A stretch of 17,114 nucleotides of DNA. Source: Clostridiales bacterium (lineage in GTDB: Bacteria; Bacillota; Clostridia; Christensenellales; Borkfalkiaceae). Below, in pieces: positions 5,940-13,082 of the stretch. Within the stretch, counting starts at the first letter, position 1; each line of letters opens with the position of its first letter. A model generated the notes under the pieces. That model saw only the letters and a list, made by a program, of their open reading frames with translations, did not search any database and was not told the origin of the DNA. The DNA lies in contig SVIK01000023.1 of the NCBI GenBank assembly GCA_015069525.1, positions 1 to 17,114 of the forward strand, read 5' to 3'. The translations under genes were made by a program, and so were the position numbers.

Positions 5940-8900
5940 ATGACCGATTTCGTACATTTACATTTGCATACGGAATACAGCCTTTTGGACGGTGCGGCGA
6001 AGGTGGACGAGCTTATTGACCATCTCGTTAAAAATAACATAAATGCGTGCGCCATAACTGACCACGGCAACATGTACGCCTCTTTGTATTTCGCTGAGGA
6101 GTGCGTAAAAAAAGGAATTAAATACATCATCGGTTGCGAATTGTACGCCGTTGACGACCACCTCGTTCGTCCAGCACAAGGGCGCAACGAGCATATCGTT
6201 TTGCTCGCGAAGAACAAGACGGGGTATAGAAACATTGTAAAGCTTGACTCTCTTTCGTATATCGACGGCTACGCGGGCGGAAAACCGCGCATTAGCTACG
6301 ATTTAATCAAGAAACACCACGAGGGTGTAATTTGTCTTTCGGCGTGCTTGGCGGGGCGTTTACCGCAACTTCTATTGCGTGGCGATTACGAGGGCGCGAA
6401 AAAATGGGCAAAAGAGATGCAAGATATTTTTGGCGAAGATTTTTATATCGAGCTTCAAGACCACGGCATTGCGGAACAAAAACAAATTTTGCCCGATTTA
6501 ATTAGGATTGCGAGAGAGTTGAATATCGGCTTGGTGGCAACCAACGACGTGCATTATATCGAGAAAGAGGATTGGGAAATGCACGAAGTCCTTTTGTGTA
6601 TTCAAACGAAATCCACGCTTGAAAACCCCAAAATGCGTTTTGAGGAACACGAATTTTACATGAAATCGGGCGACGAAATGATGGAGCTTTTCCACTACGT
6701 ACCCGAGGCGATTACAAATACCCGCGTAATAGCGGATAAAATTGAAGAACCCGTTTTCGACCTTACCCCCAAAGGGGAGCCTATCCGCGATACGTCGCTT
6801 ATCCCTTTGTATAAGCCTGACGACGGTTCTACTTCGCCCGAATATCTTACGAAGCTTACTTGGGACGGGCTTCCTAAAAGATACGAAAACATTACGGACG
6901 AGATAAAAAAACGTGTGGAATACGAGCTGGGCATCATTATCAAAATGGGCTTTGCCGATTATTTCCTTATCGTTTGGGACTATATCAACTGGTCGCGTGT
7001 GCACGGTATTCCCGTTGGGCCTGGACGAGGCTCTGGCGTAGGCAGTATCGTTGCGTACTCAATAGGCATTACGGACGTTGACCCGTTGAAATACGATTTG
7101 ATATTCGAGCGTTTCCTGAACCCTGACCGTGTATCCATGCCCGACTTCGACGTGGATTTTTGCACGAAGCGTAGAGGGGAAACGATTGAATACGTCCGTG
7201 AAAAATACCACCCTGAAAACGTGGCGCAAATCGTCACGTTTGGTACGCTTGCTTCGCGCGCCGTTATCAAGGACGTAGGGCGGGTTATGGGCGTTCCTTA
7301 TTCGGAAACGGATAAAGTGGCAAAGCTTATGGACGGCAAATCGACGATAGGCGAATTGCTGGGAAGGAAAATCCCTAAGCTTGAAAAACAATTGCAAGAC
7401 GATAGCTTAGACGAGGAAAAGCGCAAGGAAATTGAAAAAAAACTTGCCGAACAAAAACAAAAGAGAAATCCCGAATTCATTGAGGTTTACGAAAGCAATC
7501 CCGAAATAAAAAAGGTTATCGACATGGGCTTGAAGTTGGAGGGTATGCCTAAAAACACCTCCGAACACGCCGCGGGCGTCGTTATCTGCAACAAGGTGCT
7601 TTCCGATAACGTACCTTTGGCAAGAAACGGGGATGATATCGTCACGCAGTTCGATATGAAGGAAGTGGAAGCGGTCGGTATGCTGAAAATGGACTTTTTG
7701 GCACTTACCACGCTTACCGATATTCAAAACACGCTCGAATACCTGAAAATTGGCAAAGGAATTGAGATAGATTTCAATAAAATAGGGGTGGACGTACCCG
7801 AAGCGTATCAGCTCATTTCTTCGGGTGATACGGACGCCGTGTTCCAGCTTGAACAAGGTGGCATGAAGCGGTTCATGAAAGACTTGCAACCCAACTGTTT
7901 GGAAGATTTGATTGCAGGTATTTCCCTTTATCGTCCCGGCCCTATGGACTTTATCCCTAAGTATATTGAGAACAAGCATCACCCTGAAAAAGTCACGTAC
8001 GATACTCCTTATCTCGAACCGATTTTGAAAAATTCGTACGGGGTTATCATTTATCAGGAACAAGTTATGCAAATTTTCCAACAGCTTGCGGGCTATTCGC
8101 TTGGGCAAGCGGACCTCGTCCGCCGTGCGATGGCGAAAAAGAAGAAGAAAGAGCTGATGGAACAAAAGGATAAGTTTATTTACGGAGCGCCTGCCGAGGG
8201 GATTACGGGTTGTGCCCATCTTGGTATTCCCGCAGAGGTAGCGGCAAAGATATTTGCGGATATGGAAAGCTTTGCTTCGTACGCCTTCAATAAATCGCAC
8301 GCGGCGGCGTATGCTGTCGTTGCGTACCGCACGGCGTATTTGAAAGCCTTTTACCCGCGCGAATTTTTGGCGGGTATCTTAAACGATAGAATTGATAAGA
8401 TAGACGAAATTTCCAAATATATCGTCTATATGAAGGAGAAAAATATTCAGGTATTGCCTCCCGACATCAATAAATCCAAAGATATTTTCTGGGTGGAAGG
8501 GGACGGTATCCGTATCGGGCTCGGCGCGCTCCGTGGCGTTGGGCAAGACGCAATCGCTCTCGTTATTAAGGAACGGGAAGAAAACGGCTTGTTTAAGGAT
8601 TTCGCTAACTTCCTTTCCCGCTGTGCAAAGTTCATTAATAAGCGTATTATCGAGAGCTTGATTTACGCGGGAGCGTTCGATTCCTTTGGGTATAACCGCG
8701 CGCAGGTGACGGCGGTGTACGAAGAGGCGTATGCACGCGTAAACGCGCTGGACAAACAAAAGGCGGGGGCGCAACTCTCGCTGTTTGGTAGCGTTATTGA
8801 AGAACAGGAAATCGAGGTGCAATTCCCCAATATTCCCGAATACGACACTATGGAAAAGCTTTCGAAGGAAAAATCGGTGCTCGGCGTATACGTTAGCGGG

Positions 8901-9551
8901 CATCCCTTTGAAAAATTCTTGCCCTATTTTAAGGATAAAAACTTTAATTGCTCGCTTCTTAACGAATACACGGAAGACGAAGAAACGGGCATAAAAACGT
9001 ATACGGAAATTGCCGACGGTATGTCGGTTTCTATGGGCGGTATGATTTCCGCGAGCAAGAAATTAAAGACGAAATCGGGGCAATTTATGGCGTTTGTCAC
9101 CGTGGAAGATATGTACGGCTCGGTAGAGTGCGTTTGCTTCCCGAAAGTGTACGATAAAATCCGTAATTTCCTTACGAACGATAAGGTCGTGTCCGTATCG
9201 GGCAAAATGAGTATCGACGCGGATAAAGCGCCCTCGATTATCGTGGATAAAATGGAGGAGTTTTCGCTCGATGAAAAACCGCTTGTAAAAAGCAAAGACG
9301 CGATGCCTACGCCTCCGAAACCGACGGAAAAATCGGATGCGGAGAAAAAGCTGTGGTTAAACGTATCCTATCTTGAAGAGGCGGATTTAGAAGAGCTTAT
9401 GGATACGCTCACCTATTACGAAGGACAAACGCCCGTTTATTTCGTTAAGGACGGGAAAAAGATGATGTGTTCGCAAAAAGTCACGCCCAACCGTGCGTTA
9501 ATGGCAGAGCTTTGCGCCTTTTTGGACGAAAGCTGTATTAAGCTTTTATAA
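5940..9551 (+). CDS. dnaE: DNA polymerase III subunit alpha, DnaE type
   Basis: The 1203-residue C-family polymerase synthesises DNA in the replisome. It starts with a PHP domain whose metal ligands look intact: H8 and H10 in HLHLH, D17, H42 in ITDHG, E67 in GCEL, H85, C136, D203 and H205 in NDVH. The polymerase core has GPGRGSGVGSIVAYS, the paired catalytic Asp D404 and D406 in PDFDVDF, and the third Asp D585 in KMDFLALTTL. The fingers region includes GIIYQEQVMQIF-like and RRAMAKKKKKE segments. A clamp-binding pentapeptide QLSLF lies at 945-949, and an OB fold follows (about residues 1025-1100). No PolC-type internal exonuclease domain is present. The ribosome binding site AAGGAGG (5927-5933) overlaps the whiA stop codon and sits 6 nt before the ATG, suggesting strong, coupled translation. 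Confidence 0.96.
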   Translation: MTDFVHLHLHTEYSLLDGAAKVDELIDHLVKNNINACAITDHGNMYASLYFAEECVKKGIKYIIGCELYAVDDHLVRPAQGRNEHIVLLAKNKTGYRNIVKLDSLSYIDGYAGGKPRISYDLIKKHHEGVICLSACLAGRLPQLLLRGDYEGAKKWAKEMQDIFGEDFYIELQDHGIAEQKQILPDLIRIARELNIGLVATNDVHYIEKEDWEMHEVLLCIQTKSTLENPKMRFEEHEFYMKSGDEMMELFHYVPEAITNTRVIADKIEEPVFDLTPKGEPIRDTSLIPLYKPDDGSTSPEYLTKLTWDGLPKRYENITDEIKKRVEYELGIIIKMGFADYFLIVWDYINWSRVHGIPVGPGRGSGVGSIVAYSIGITDVDPLKYDLIFERFLNPDRVSMPDFDVDFCTKRRGETIEYVREKYHPENVAQIVTFGTLASRAVIKDVGRVMGVPYSETDKVAKLMDGKSTIGELLGRKIPKLEKQLQDDSLDEEKRKEIEKKLAEQKQKRNPEFIEVYESNPEIKKVIDMGLKLEGMPKNTSEHAAGVVICNKVLSDNVPLARNGDDIVTQFDMKEVEAVGMLKMDFLALTTLTDIQNTLEYLKIGKGIEIDFNKIGVDVPEAYQLISSGDTDAVFQLEQGGMKRFMKDLQPNCLEDLIAGISLYRPGPMDFIPKYIENKHHPEKVTYDTPYLEPILKNSYGVIIYQEQVMQIFQQLAGYSLGQADLVRRAMAKKKKKELMEQKDKFIYGAPAEGITGCAHLGIPAEVAAKIFADMESFASYAFNKSHAAAYAVVAYRTAYLKAFYPREFLAGILNDRIDKIDEISKYIVYMKEKNIQVLPPDINKSKDIFWVEGDGIRIGLGALRGVGQDAIALVIKEREENGLFKDFANFLSRCAKFINKRIIESLIYAGAFDSFGYNRAQVTAVYEEAYARVNALDKQKAGAQLSLFGSVIEEQEIEVQFPNIPEYDTMEKLSKEKSVLGVYVSGHPFEKFLPYFKDKNFNCSLLNEYTEDEETGIKTYTEIADGMSVSMGGMISASKKLKTKSGQFMAFVTVEDMYGSVECVCFPKVYDKIRNFLTNDKVVSVSGKMSIDADKAPSIIVDKMEEFSLDEKPLVKSKDAMPTPPKPTEKSDAEKKLWLNVSYLEEADLEELMDTLTYYEGQTPVYFVKDGKKMMCSQKVTPNRALMAELCAFLDESCIKLL

Positions 9552-9598
9552 AATTATAAAAGAATTTTTTAAAAATCTAAAAATAGCGCTTAAAACAG

Positions 9599-9626
9599 TT
9601 GTATTTTGTCGAAAAATCGCTATAAT
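9599..9626 (+). promoter_or_regulatory. Promoter of pfkA
   Basis: TTGTAT (9599-9604), a 16-nt spacer and a perfect TATAAT (9621-9626). The expected transcription start is about 9633, giving a leader of about 86 nt before the pfkA ATG. I see no GC-rich terminator between dnaE and this promoter. Confidence 0.7.
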
Positions 9627-9649
9627 ATTATTTGTGAAGAATTGTGTTG

Positions 9650-9686
9650 TTTTTCGATGTATTTTATAAAAGTAAATTGCGAAAAA
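9650..9686 (+). repeat. Nested inverted repeats in the pfkA leader
   Basis: TTTTTCG (9650-9656) and CGAAAAA (9680-9686) form a 7-bp inverted repeat that encloses the palindrome TTTTATAAAA (9662-9671). It lies between the predicted transcription start and the ribosome binding site. It may be an operator or a weak RNA hairpin; chance in AT-rich DNA is possible. Confidence 0.35.
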
Positions 9687-9718
9687 TAACGGAAAAGAGA
9701 AACGAGAGGTAATGATAA

Positions 9719-10681
9719 ATGAAGAGAATCGGTTTGCTTACGAGTGGTGGCGACGCACCTGGTATGAACGCTGCTATCCGTGCAGTTGTGCGTTCCGGTA
9801 TCTATTTTGGTATGGAAGTGTTTGGGATTGAACGCGGTTATGCGGGGCTTATTGAAGACAAGCTTATCCCTATGGAAATGCGTAGTGTTTCCAACATCGT
9901 GCAATTTGGCGGTACGAAGCTCCGTACGGCAAGATGTATGGAGATGTTGACGGAAGAGGGGCAAAAGAAAGCGGTTTCCACGTTGGAAAAGCACGGTATT
10001 GAAGGGCTTGTCGTCATCGGTGGCGACGGTTCTTTCCGCGGGGCAAGGGTGCTTTCTGAAAAGTACGGCGTGCCTACGATTGGTATTCCTGGTACGATTG
10101 ATAACGACCTTGAATATACCGATTATACGCTTGGTTTCGATACGGCGGTAAATACCTGTTTGGATACGATTAATAAATTGCGTGACACGATGACTTCGCA
10201 TGAACGCGTGTCCGTCGTAGAGGTAATGGGTAGACATTGTGGGGATATCGCATTGTATAGCGGTATCGCTTCGGGTGCGGAAATTATCGTTGTGCCTGAG
10301 GTTGCGGTCGACATGGAAAACATCGTTTCCAGTATCAATCGTTCCCGTGCAAGCGGTAAACACTCCAACATCATTGTTATTGCAGAAGGGGTAATGAGCG
10401 CAGAGGAATTTGCAAAGCAATTGCAATCGCTTACGACCTATTCCGTACGTCCTACCTGTATCGGGCACGTACAACGTGGCGGTTCGCCTATGATGGCGGA
10501 TAGAATGCTTGCCGCGCAGTTTGGTAATAAAGCGGTTCGCCTTCTTAACGACGGTATCGGCAACCGTGCAGTTGGTATTAAGGACAACAAGATTATCGAC
10601 ATGGACATCATAGAAGCAGTTTCGATGAAAAAAGTATTTAATTACGAATTGTACGAAACGTTGCAAATGATTTCTATGTAA
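9719..10681 (+). CDS. pfkA: ATP-dependent 6-phosphofructokinase
   Basis: PfkA phosphorylates fructose-6-phosphate to fructose-1,6-bisphosphate, the committed step of glycolysis, in the cytoplasm as a homotetramer. The 320 residues match the bacterial enzyme. Visible motifs are the N-terminal LTSGGDAPGMNAAIR (residues 7-21), GGDGS at 101-105, PGTIDND at 124-130 with catalytic D128, MGRHCG at 170-175, and GHVQRGGSP at 249-257. G104 and G125 are the residues typical of ATP-using enzymes; PPi-dependent ones carry Asp and Lys there. The ribosome binding site GAGAGG (9704-9709) is 9 nt before the ATG. The gene has its own promoter and terminator although it follows dnaE. Confidence 0.96.
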   Translation: MKRIGLLTSGGDAPGMNAAIRAVVRSGIYFGMEVFGIERGYAGLIEDKLIPMEMRSVSNIVQFGGTKLRTARCMEMLTEEGQKKAVSTLEKHGIEGLVVIGGDGSFRGARVLSEKYGVPTIGIPGTIDNDLEYTDYTLGFDTAVNTCLDTINKLRDTMTSHERVSVVEVMGRHCGDIALYSGIASGAEIIVVPEVAVDMENIVSSINRSRASGKHSNIIVIAEGVMSAEEFAKQLQSLTTYSVRPTCIGHVQRGGSPMMADRMLAAQFGNKAVRLLNDGIGNRAVGIKDNKIIDMDIIEAVSMKKVFNYELYETLQMISM

Positions 10682-10697
10682 GAAAAAAGAAGCATAG

Positions 10698-10734
10698 AAG
10701 CGGGTTTGGCGGTTGCTGAATCCGCTTTTCTTTT
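10698..10734 (+). terminator. Intrinsic terminator of pfkA
   Basis: AAGCGGGTT (10698-10706) pairs with AATCCGCTT (10719-10727) over 9 bp with one G-T wobble and a 12-nt loop, followed by the T-rich TTCTTTT. Confidence 0.7.
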
Positions 10735-10775
10735 GAAAAAGCTTAAAAAAGTGAAAAGAAATTTCAAATTCCGTA

Positions 10776-10804
10776 TTGAATTTTCTCATTTTATAGTGTA
10801 TAAT
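10776..10804 (+). promoter_or_regulatory. Promoter of the fruK-like kinase gene
   Basis: TTGAAT (10776-10781), an optimal 17-nt spacer and a perfect TATAAT (10799-10804). Transcription should start near 10811, leaving a leader of about 60 nt. Confidence 0.85.
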
Positions 10805-10822
10805 AGTTATAGAATATATTTA

Positions 10823-10848
10823 GGAAACCGTTTATGCGTCGGTTTACC
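10823..10848 (+). repeat. Inverted repeat (hairpin) in the fruK leader
   Basis: AAACCG (10825-10830) and CGGTTT (10840-10845) form a 6-bp stem with a 9-nt loop, extended by GG/CC pairs across a one-base bulge. It lies about 12-37 nt downstream of the predicted transcription start, where a repressor operator or an RNA hairpin would act. No known motif is recognised. Confidence 0.45.
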
Positions 10849-10870
10849 TTGTGGATAGGGAGTGGGATAT

Positions 10871-11794
10871 ATGATTTTATCCGTTTGTATGAGTCCGTCT
10901 ATCGACGTGACGATGGAGTTAGATTCTTTAAACGTGGGGAAAACCAACGTGGTTAAGAATAAAGCTTTTTCGCTCGGCGGTAAAGGGTTAAACGTGGCGA
11001 TTGGTGTGTCGAGATTGGGCTACCCCTCGCACGTGACGGGGCTCATGTACGACGACAATGCGTACGTTTTTGAAAACGCACTCAATAAAGAAGGCGTGCC
11101 GTATACGTTCGCGTGGAATAAAGGGCGTGTGCGCGAGAATTATAAATTTATCGACAGCCGTTCTATGCTGACGGAGGTAAACGACGTAGGCGAGGCGGTG
11201 GAAAAGGATAAGACGGAAGAAGTTTTGGACATGATTCGCAAACTGTCCGCAAGTAGCAAAGTGACGGTAATCTCAGGTGGGTTGCCAAGGGGAATAAAGG
11301 ATTCTTTTTACGGGGATATGGTGCGTGCGGTTTCCGCTAATTCGTTAAAAATCGTAGACGCAAAAGGGGATAGATTGTTCCATGCTTTGGACGTCGGCGC
11401 CGATTTAATTAAGCCCAATTTAGAGGAATTGGAAAACACGATAGGAAGAAATATTACAGGCAAGGACGATATGCTGGAAGCTTGCTACGAGCTGGTGGAT
11501 AGAGGGGCGAAACGCGTGCTCCTTTCGCTTGGGAAACAAGGTGCGGTTATCACGGACGGCAAAAAGAATTTTTATTGTAAGAGCTTGAACGTAGCGATGA
11601 ATTCTACGGTAGGGGCTGGCGACGGTATGGTTGCGGCTGCGGCAATTCGTCTTGCGGAGGACGCACCCTTGTCGGAAATTTTGCGCGCAGGGGTTGCGGC
11701 GGGTACTGCGACGGTTATGACGGCGGGTACCGTTTCGTTTACAAACGATAAGTATATGGAAGTGCTTGGCGGTATTCGCGTGACGGAAATTTAA
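10871..11794 (+). CDS. fruK: PfkB-family hexose-phosphate kinase, likely 1-phosphofructokinase
   Basis: A 307-residue PfkB/ribokinase-fold kinase of the FruK/LacC group, which phosphorylates fructose-1-phosphate (FruK) or tagatose-6-phosphate (LacC) with ATP. The signature GGKGLNVA is at residues 36-43 and the ATP/anion-hole motif GAGDG at 248-252, with catalytic base D251. SGGLPRGI (135-142) and KPNLEEL (181-187) are also typical. The ATG at 10871 was chosen over the GTG at 10862 because GGGAG at 10858-10862 sits 8 nt before it and the protein then starts MILSVCMSPSID. No fructose PTS or DeoR regulator is next to it, so the gene symbol is a best guess and 6-phosphofructokinase-2-type activity cannot be excluded. 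It is a single-gene unit with its own promoter and strong terminator, next to pfkA. Confidence 0.85.
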   Translation: MILSVCMSPSIDVTMELDSLNVGKTNVVKNKAFSLGGKGLNVAIGVSRLGYPSHVTGLMYDDNAYVFENALNKEGVPYTFAWNKGRVRENYKFIDSRSMLTEVNDVGEAVEKDKTEEVLDMIRKLSASSKVTVISGGLPRGIKDSFYGDMVRAVSANSLKIVDAKGDRLFHALDVGADLIKPNLEELENTIGRNITGKDDMLEACYELVDRGAKRVLLSLGKQGAVITDGKKNFYCKSLNVAMNSTVGAGDGMVAAAAIRLAEDAPLSEILRAGVAAGTATVMTAGTVSFTNDKYMEVLGGIRVTEI

Positions 11795-11813
11795 ACGAAG
11801 AATAGAAGAAATC

Positions 11814-11850
11814 AACACCTGAAAAAGTGGGCAACTTTTTCAGGTGTTTT
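11814..11850 (+). terminator. Strong intrinsic terminator of the fruK-like gene
   Basis: A perfect 15-bp stem, AACACCTGAAAAAGT (11814-11828) with ACTTTTTCAGGTGTT (11834-11848), a GGGCA loop and a short T run through 11850. Confidence 0.9.
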
Positions 11851-12012
11851 GCATATATTGTAATATATTTCTCGTAGCAAAGTGAGACGGTTGAAAAAAG
11901 CGGAAAACACCGTCGAATAATTCGTGTTTGTGGAAGTTGGAAAAAGCGCCACCAAAGAATAAATCGTCTCCTTTCAAAAGAGAAAATAATTGCAAAAATT
12001 ATCGCAAAATCC
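11851..12012. other. Intergenic stretch between the fruK terminator and the next promoter
   Basis: Part of the only gene-free stretch longer than 300 bases (11795-12116). No convincing coding frame with a ribosome binding site is seen. It holds an AT-rich palindrome, ATATATT-GT-AATATAT (11853-11868), and a GACGGT/ACCGTC inverted repeat (11886-11891 and 11909-11914). Either could be an operator; neither matches a motif I can name. Confidence 0.5.
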
Positions 12013-12041
12013 TTGAAAAAAATGTCGAAATTTATTATAAT
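12013..12041 (+). promoter_or_regulatory. Promoter of the small Cys protein / DUF308 unit
   Basis: TTGAAA (12013-12018), a 17-nt spacer and a perfect TATAAT (12036-12041). Expected start is about 12048, giving a leader of about 69 nt. The leader carries the inverted repeat CACGAAA (12064-12070) / TTTCGTG (12088-12094) and two direct copies of GCATACT (12074-12080, 12094-12100). Confidence 0.85.
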
Positions 12042-12116
12042 AAAGATAACGAAAGAAGAAAATCACGAAAATTGCATACTTTTTTGCTTTCGTGCATACT
12101 ATTAAGGAGTGCGGTT

Positions 12117-12311
12117 ATGAACCTTAAATTACAACAGAGAAAATTTGACGATATCAAATGGCGCGATAGTATTCAAGCAGGTTGGGATAGATGTGGTAGC
12201 TACGAGTTTTGTGGCGAGTGTCGAAAAGAAGAGCCCAACCCTTGCGCACGGGCGGCGAACCGTTATGAAAACGGGTACGTCCGTATCGCGATTATTCACC
12301 GTCACGTATAG
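12117..12311 (+). CDS. Unrecognised 64-residue four-cysteine small protein
   Basis: I do not recognise this protein. It has a strong ribosome binding site, AAGGAG at 12104-12109, 7 nt before the ATG, and a near-consensus promoter upstream. A longer in-frame extension back to 11928 crosses that promoter and is rejected. The product is hydrophilic and rich in Arg, with C26, C32, C35 and C43 spaced C-x5-C-x2-C-x7-C and a C-terminal HRH (H61, H63). This pattern suggests a small zinc or Fe-S binding fold, but this is inference. No signal peptide or membrane segment is seen, so it is probably cytoplasmic. It is followed 26 nt later by the DUF308-like membrane protein, whose ribosome binding region has the same AAGGAG and CGGTTATG elements, so the two are likely expressed together. 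Confidence 0.7.
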   Translation: MNLKLQQRKFDDIKWRDSIQAGWDRCGSYEFCGECRKEEPNPCARAANRYENGYVRIAIIHRHV

Positions 12312-12337
12312 GAGGACGGCGAAAATAAGGAGCGGTT

Positions 12338-12817
12338 ATGAAAAAAACGGAAAAACTTATCGTGGCGATACTTACGATTACGCTTGGGATTCTTTTGATA
12401 GCCTTTCAAGAAAACGTCGTAAAGACAGCCGTGGTGGCGGTGGGGGTTGGCTTCATTGCGTTGGCTTTTCTGGATTTTATCAATAAATCGCTTCCGCTGG
12501 CGATAGTGAAAGCGGTGTGTGGAGTGGTGATAATTTTGTTTGGATTATTCGCCGTGCGCGCCGTATTGTATTTGATTTCGGCAATCTTATTGATAGCGGG
12601 TATACTACTTTTATACGAACGTTTAAAATCCCGAAACTATTGCGAAACTCTCTACGAAAGGGTAATTTCTTACGCTTTACCAACCCTTTGTATTCTTATC
12701 GGTATCCTGTTTTTGTTTAACGGTGGAAACGAGGTGACGTGGGTGTTCGTCGTCGGGGGGATTTTCGTGGTGGTAGAAGGTGCGCTCGTCCTTGTTGACG
12801 CCGTCTTGGCGGATTGA
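12338..12817 (+). CDS. HdeD/DUF308-like integral membrane protein
   Basis: A 159-residue, highly hydrophobic protein with about six short membrane helices (roughly residues 7-24, 28-48, 52-70, 72-92, 108-126 and 131-156), arranged as repeated two-helix units ending in small hydrophilic turns. This pattern resembles the HdeD/DUF308 family of small membrane proteins; HdeD is linked to acid resistance in E. coli but the function of most members is unknown. The ribosome binding site AAGGAG (12327-12332) is 5 nt before the ATG. It is the second gene after the small Cys protein and is followed by a terminator at 12835-12863. Coding status is strong; family assignment is tentative, from topology and composition. 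Confidence 0.75.
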   Translation: MKKTEKLIVAILTITLGILLIAFQENVVKTAVVAVGVGFIALAFLDFINKSLPLAIVKAVCGVVIILFGLFAVRAVLYLISAILLIAGILLLYERLKSRNYCETLYERVISYALPTLCILIGILFLFNGGNEVTWVFVVGGIFVVVEGALVLVDAVLAD

Positions 12818-12834
12818 ATTTCATATAAAAGATT

Positions 12835-12863
12835 GGCTCTGCTTATAGCAGAGTTATTTTTTT
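12835..12863 (+). terminator. Intrinsic terminator after the DUF308-like gene
   Basis: CTCTGC (12837-12842) pairs with GCAGAG (12848-12853), extended by two G-T wobbles, with a TTATA loop and a following TTATTTTTTT tract. Confidence 0.8.
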
Positions 12864-12880
12864 AATTTTTTTACGAAAAA

Positions 12881-12905
12881 GATAAAAATTTATCGATTTA
12901 GCGAT
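12881..12905. repeat. Palindromes upstream of the ldh promoter
   Basis: GATAAA-AA-TTTATC (12881-12894) is a perfect AT-rich palindrome, and ATCG...CGAT follows at 12892-12905. They lie 30-55 nt upstream of the ldh -35 box and could be an activator or redox-repressor site; chance in AT-rich DNA is also possible. Confidence 0.3.
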
Positions 12906-12934
12906 TGGAAATTGTGAAAAAAGGCTTGATTTAT

Positions 12935-12963
12935 TTGTGATTTAATAAAAAATATGGTATAAT
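12935..12963 (+). promoter_or_regulatory. Promoter of the ldh-fumC-hdrBCA operon
   Basis: TTGTGA (12935-12940), a 17-nt spacer and a perfect TATAAT (12958-12963) with an extended -10 TGG. Transcription should start near 12970, giving a long leader of about 113 nt. Confidence 0.8.
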
Positions 12964-12991
12964 TTATTTGTATCGTGAAATAATCTGCCGT

Positions 12992-13013
12992 TATACGCGC
13001 CCGCGTGTGTATA
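12992..13013 (+). repeat. Hairpin in the ldh leader
   Basis: TATACGCGC (12992-13000) pairs with GTGTGTATA (13005-13013) over 9 bp with two G-T wobbles and a CCGC loop. It sits about 22 nt after the predicted transcription start. No T run follows, so it is not an intrinsic terminator. Confidence 0.55.
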
Positions 13014-13019
13014 GGAAAG

Positions 13020-13052
13020 CGGTAAAAAAACGATAAAAAAGCGATAAAAAAG
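13020..13052 (+). repeat. Three tandem 11-nt A-tract repeats in the ldh leader
   Basis: CGGTAAAAAAA (13020-13030), CGATAAAAAAG (13031-13041) and CGATAAAAAAG (13042-13052) follow each other without gaps. The last two are identical. Each unit is about one helical turn, so the A-tracts are in phase. Confidence 0.8.
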
Positions 13053-13082
13053 AAAAAATATTAAATTTACGGAGATATAAAC

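Noticed and set aside
7407..8300. 297-residue minus-strand open frame inside dnaE
   Set aside because: It is a shadow of the polymerase core, with no ribosome binding site or known motif.
9552..9598. Terminator after dnaE
   Set aside because: Only AT runs and an AGCGCT palindrome are present; no GC-containing stem followed by a T tract.
9620..10789. 389-residue minus-strand open frame opposite pfkA
   Set aside because: It is antisense to a clearly coding gene, runs over the pfkA promoter, leader and terminator, and its product is His/Arg/Phe-rich with no recognisable motif.
11928..12116. N-terminal extension of the small Cys protein
   Set aside because: It crosses a near-consensus promoter (12013-12041) and has no ribosome binding site, whereas the ATG at 12117 has AAGGAG at good spacing.
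12145..12486. 113-residue + frame overlapping the small Cys protein and the DUF308-like gene
   Set aside because: No ribosome binding site, and it overlaps two better-supported frames.
12935..12950. Possible Rex redox-repressor site at the ldh promoter
   Set aside because: The AT-rich TTGTGATTTAATAAA is only a loose match to the TTGTTAA-N4-TTAACAA pattern I recall, and lacks the second half-site.
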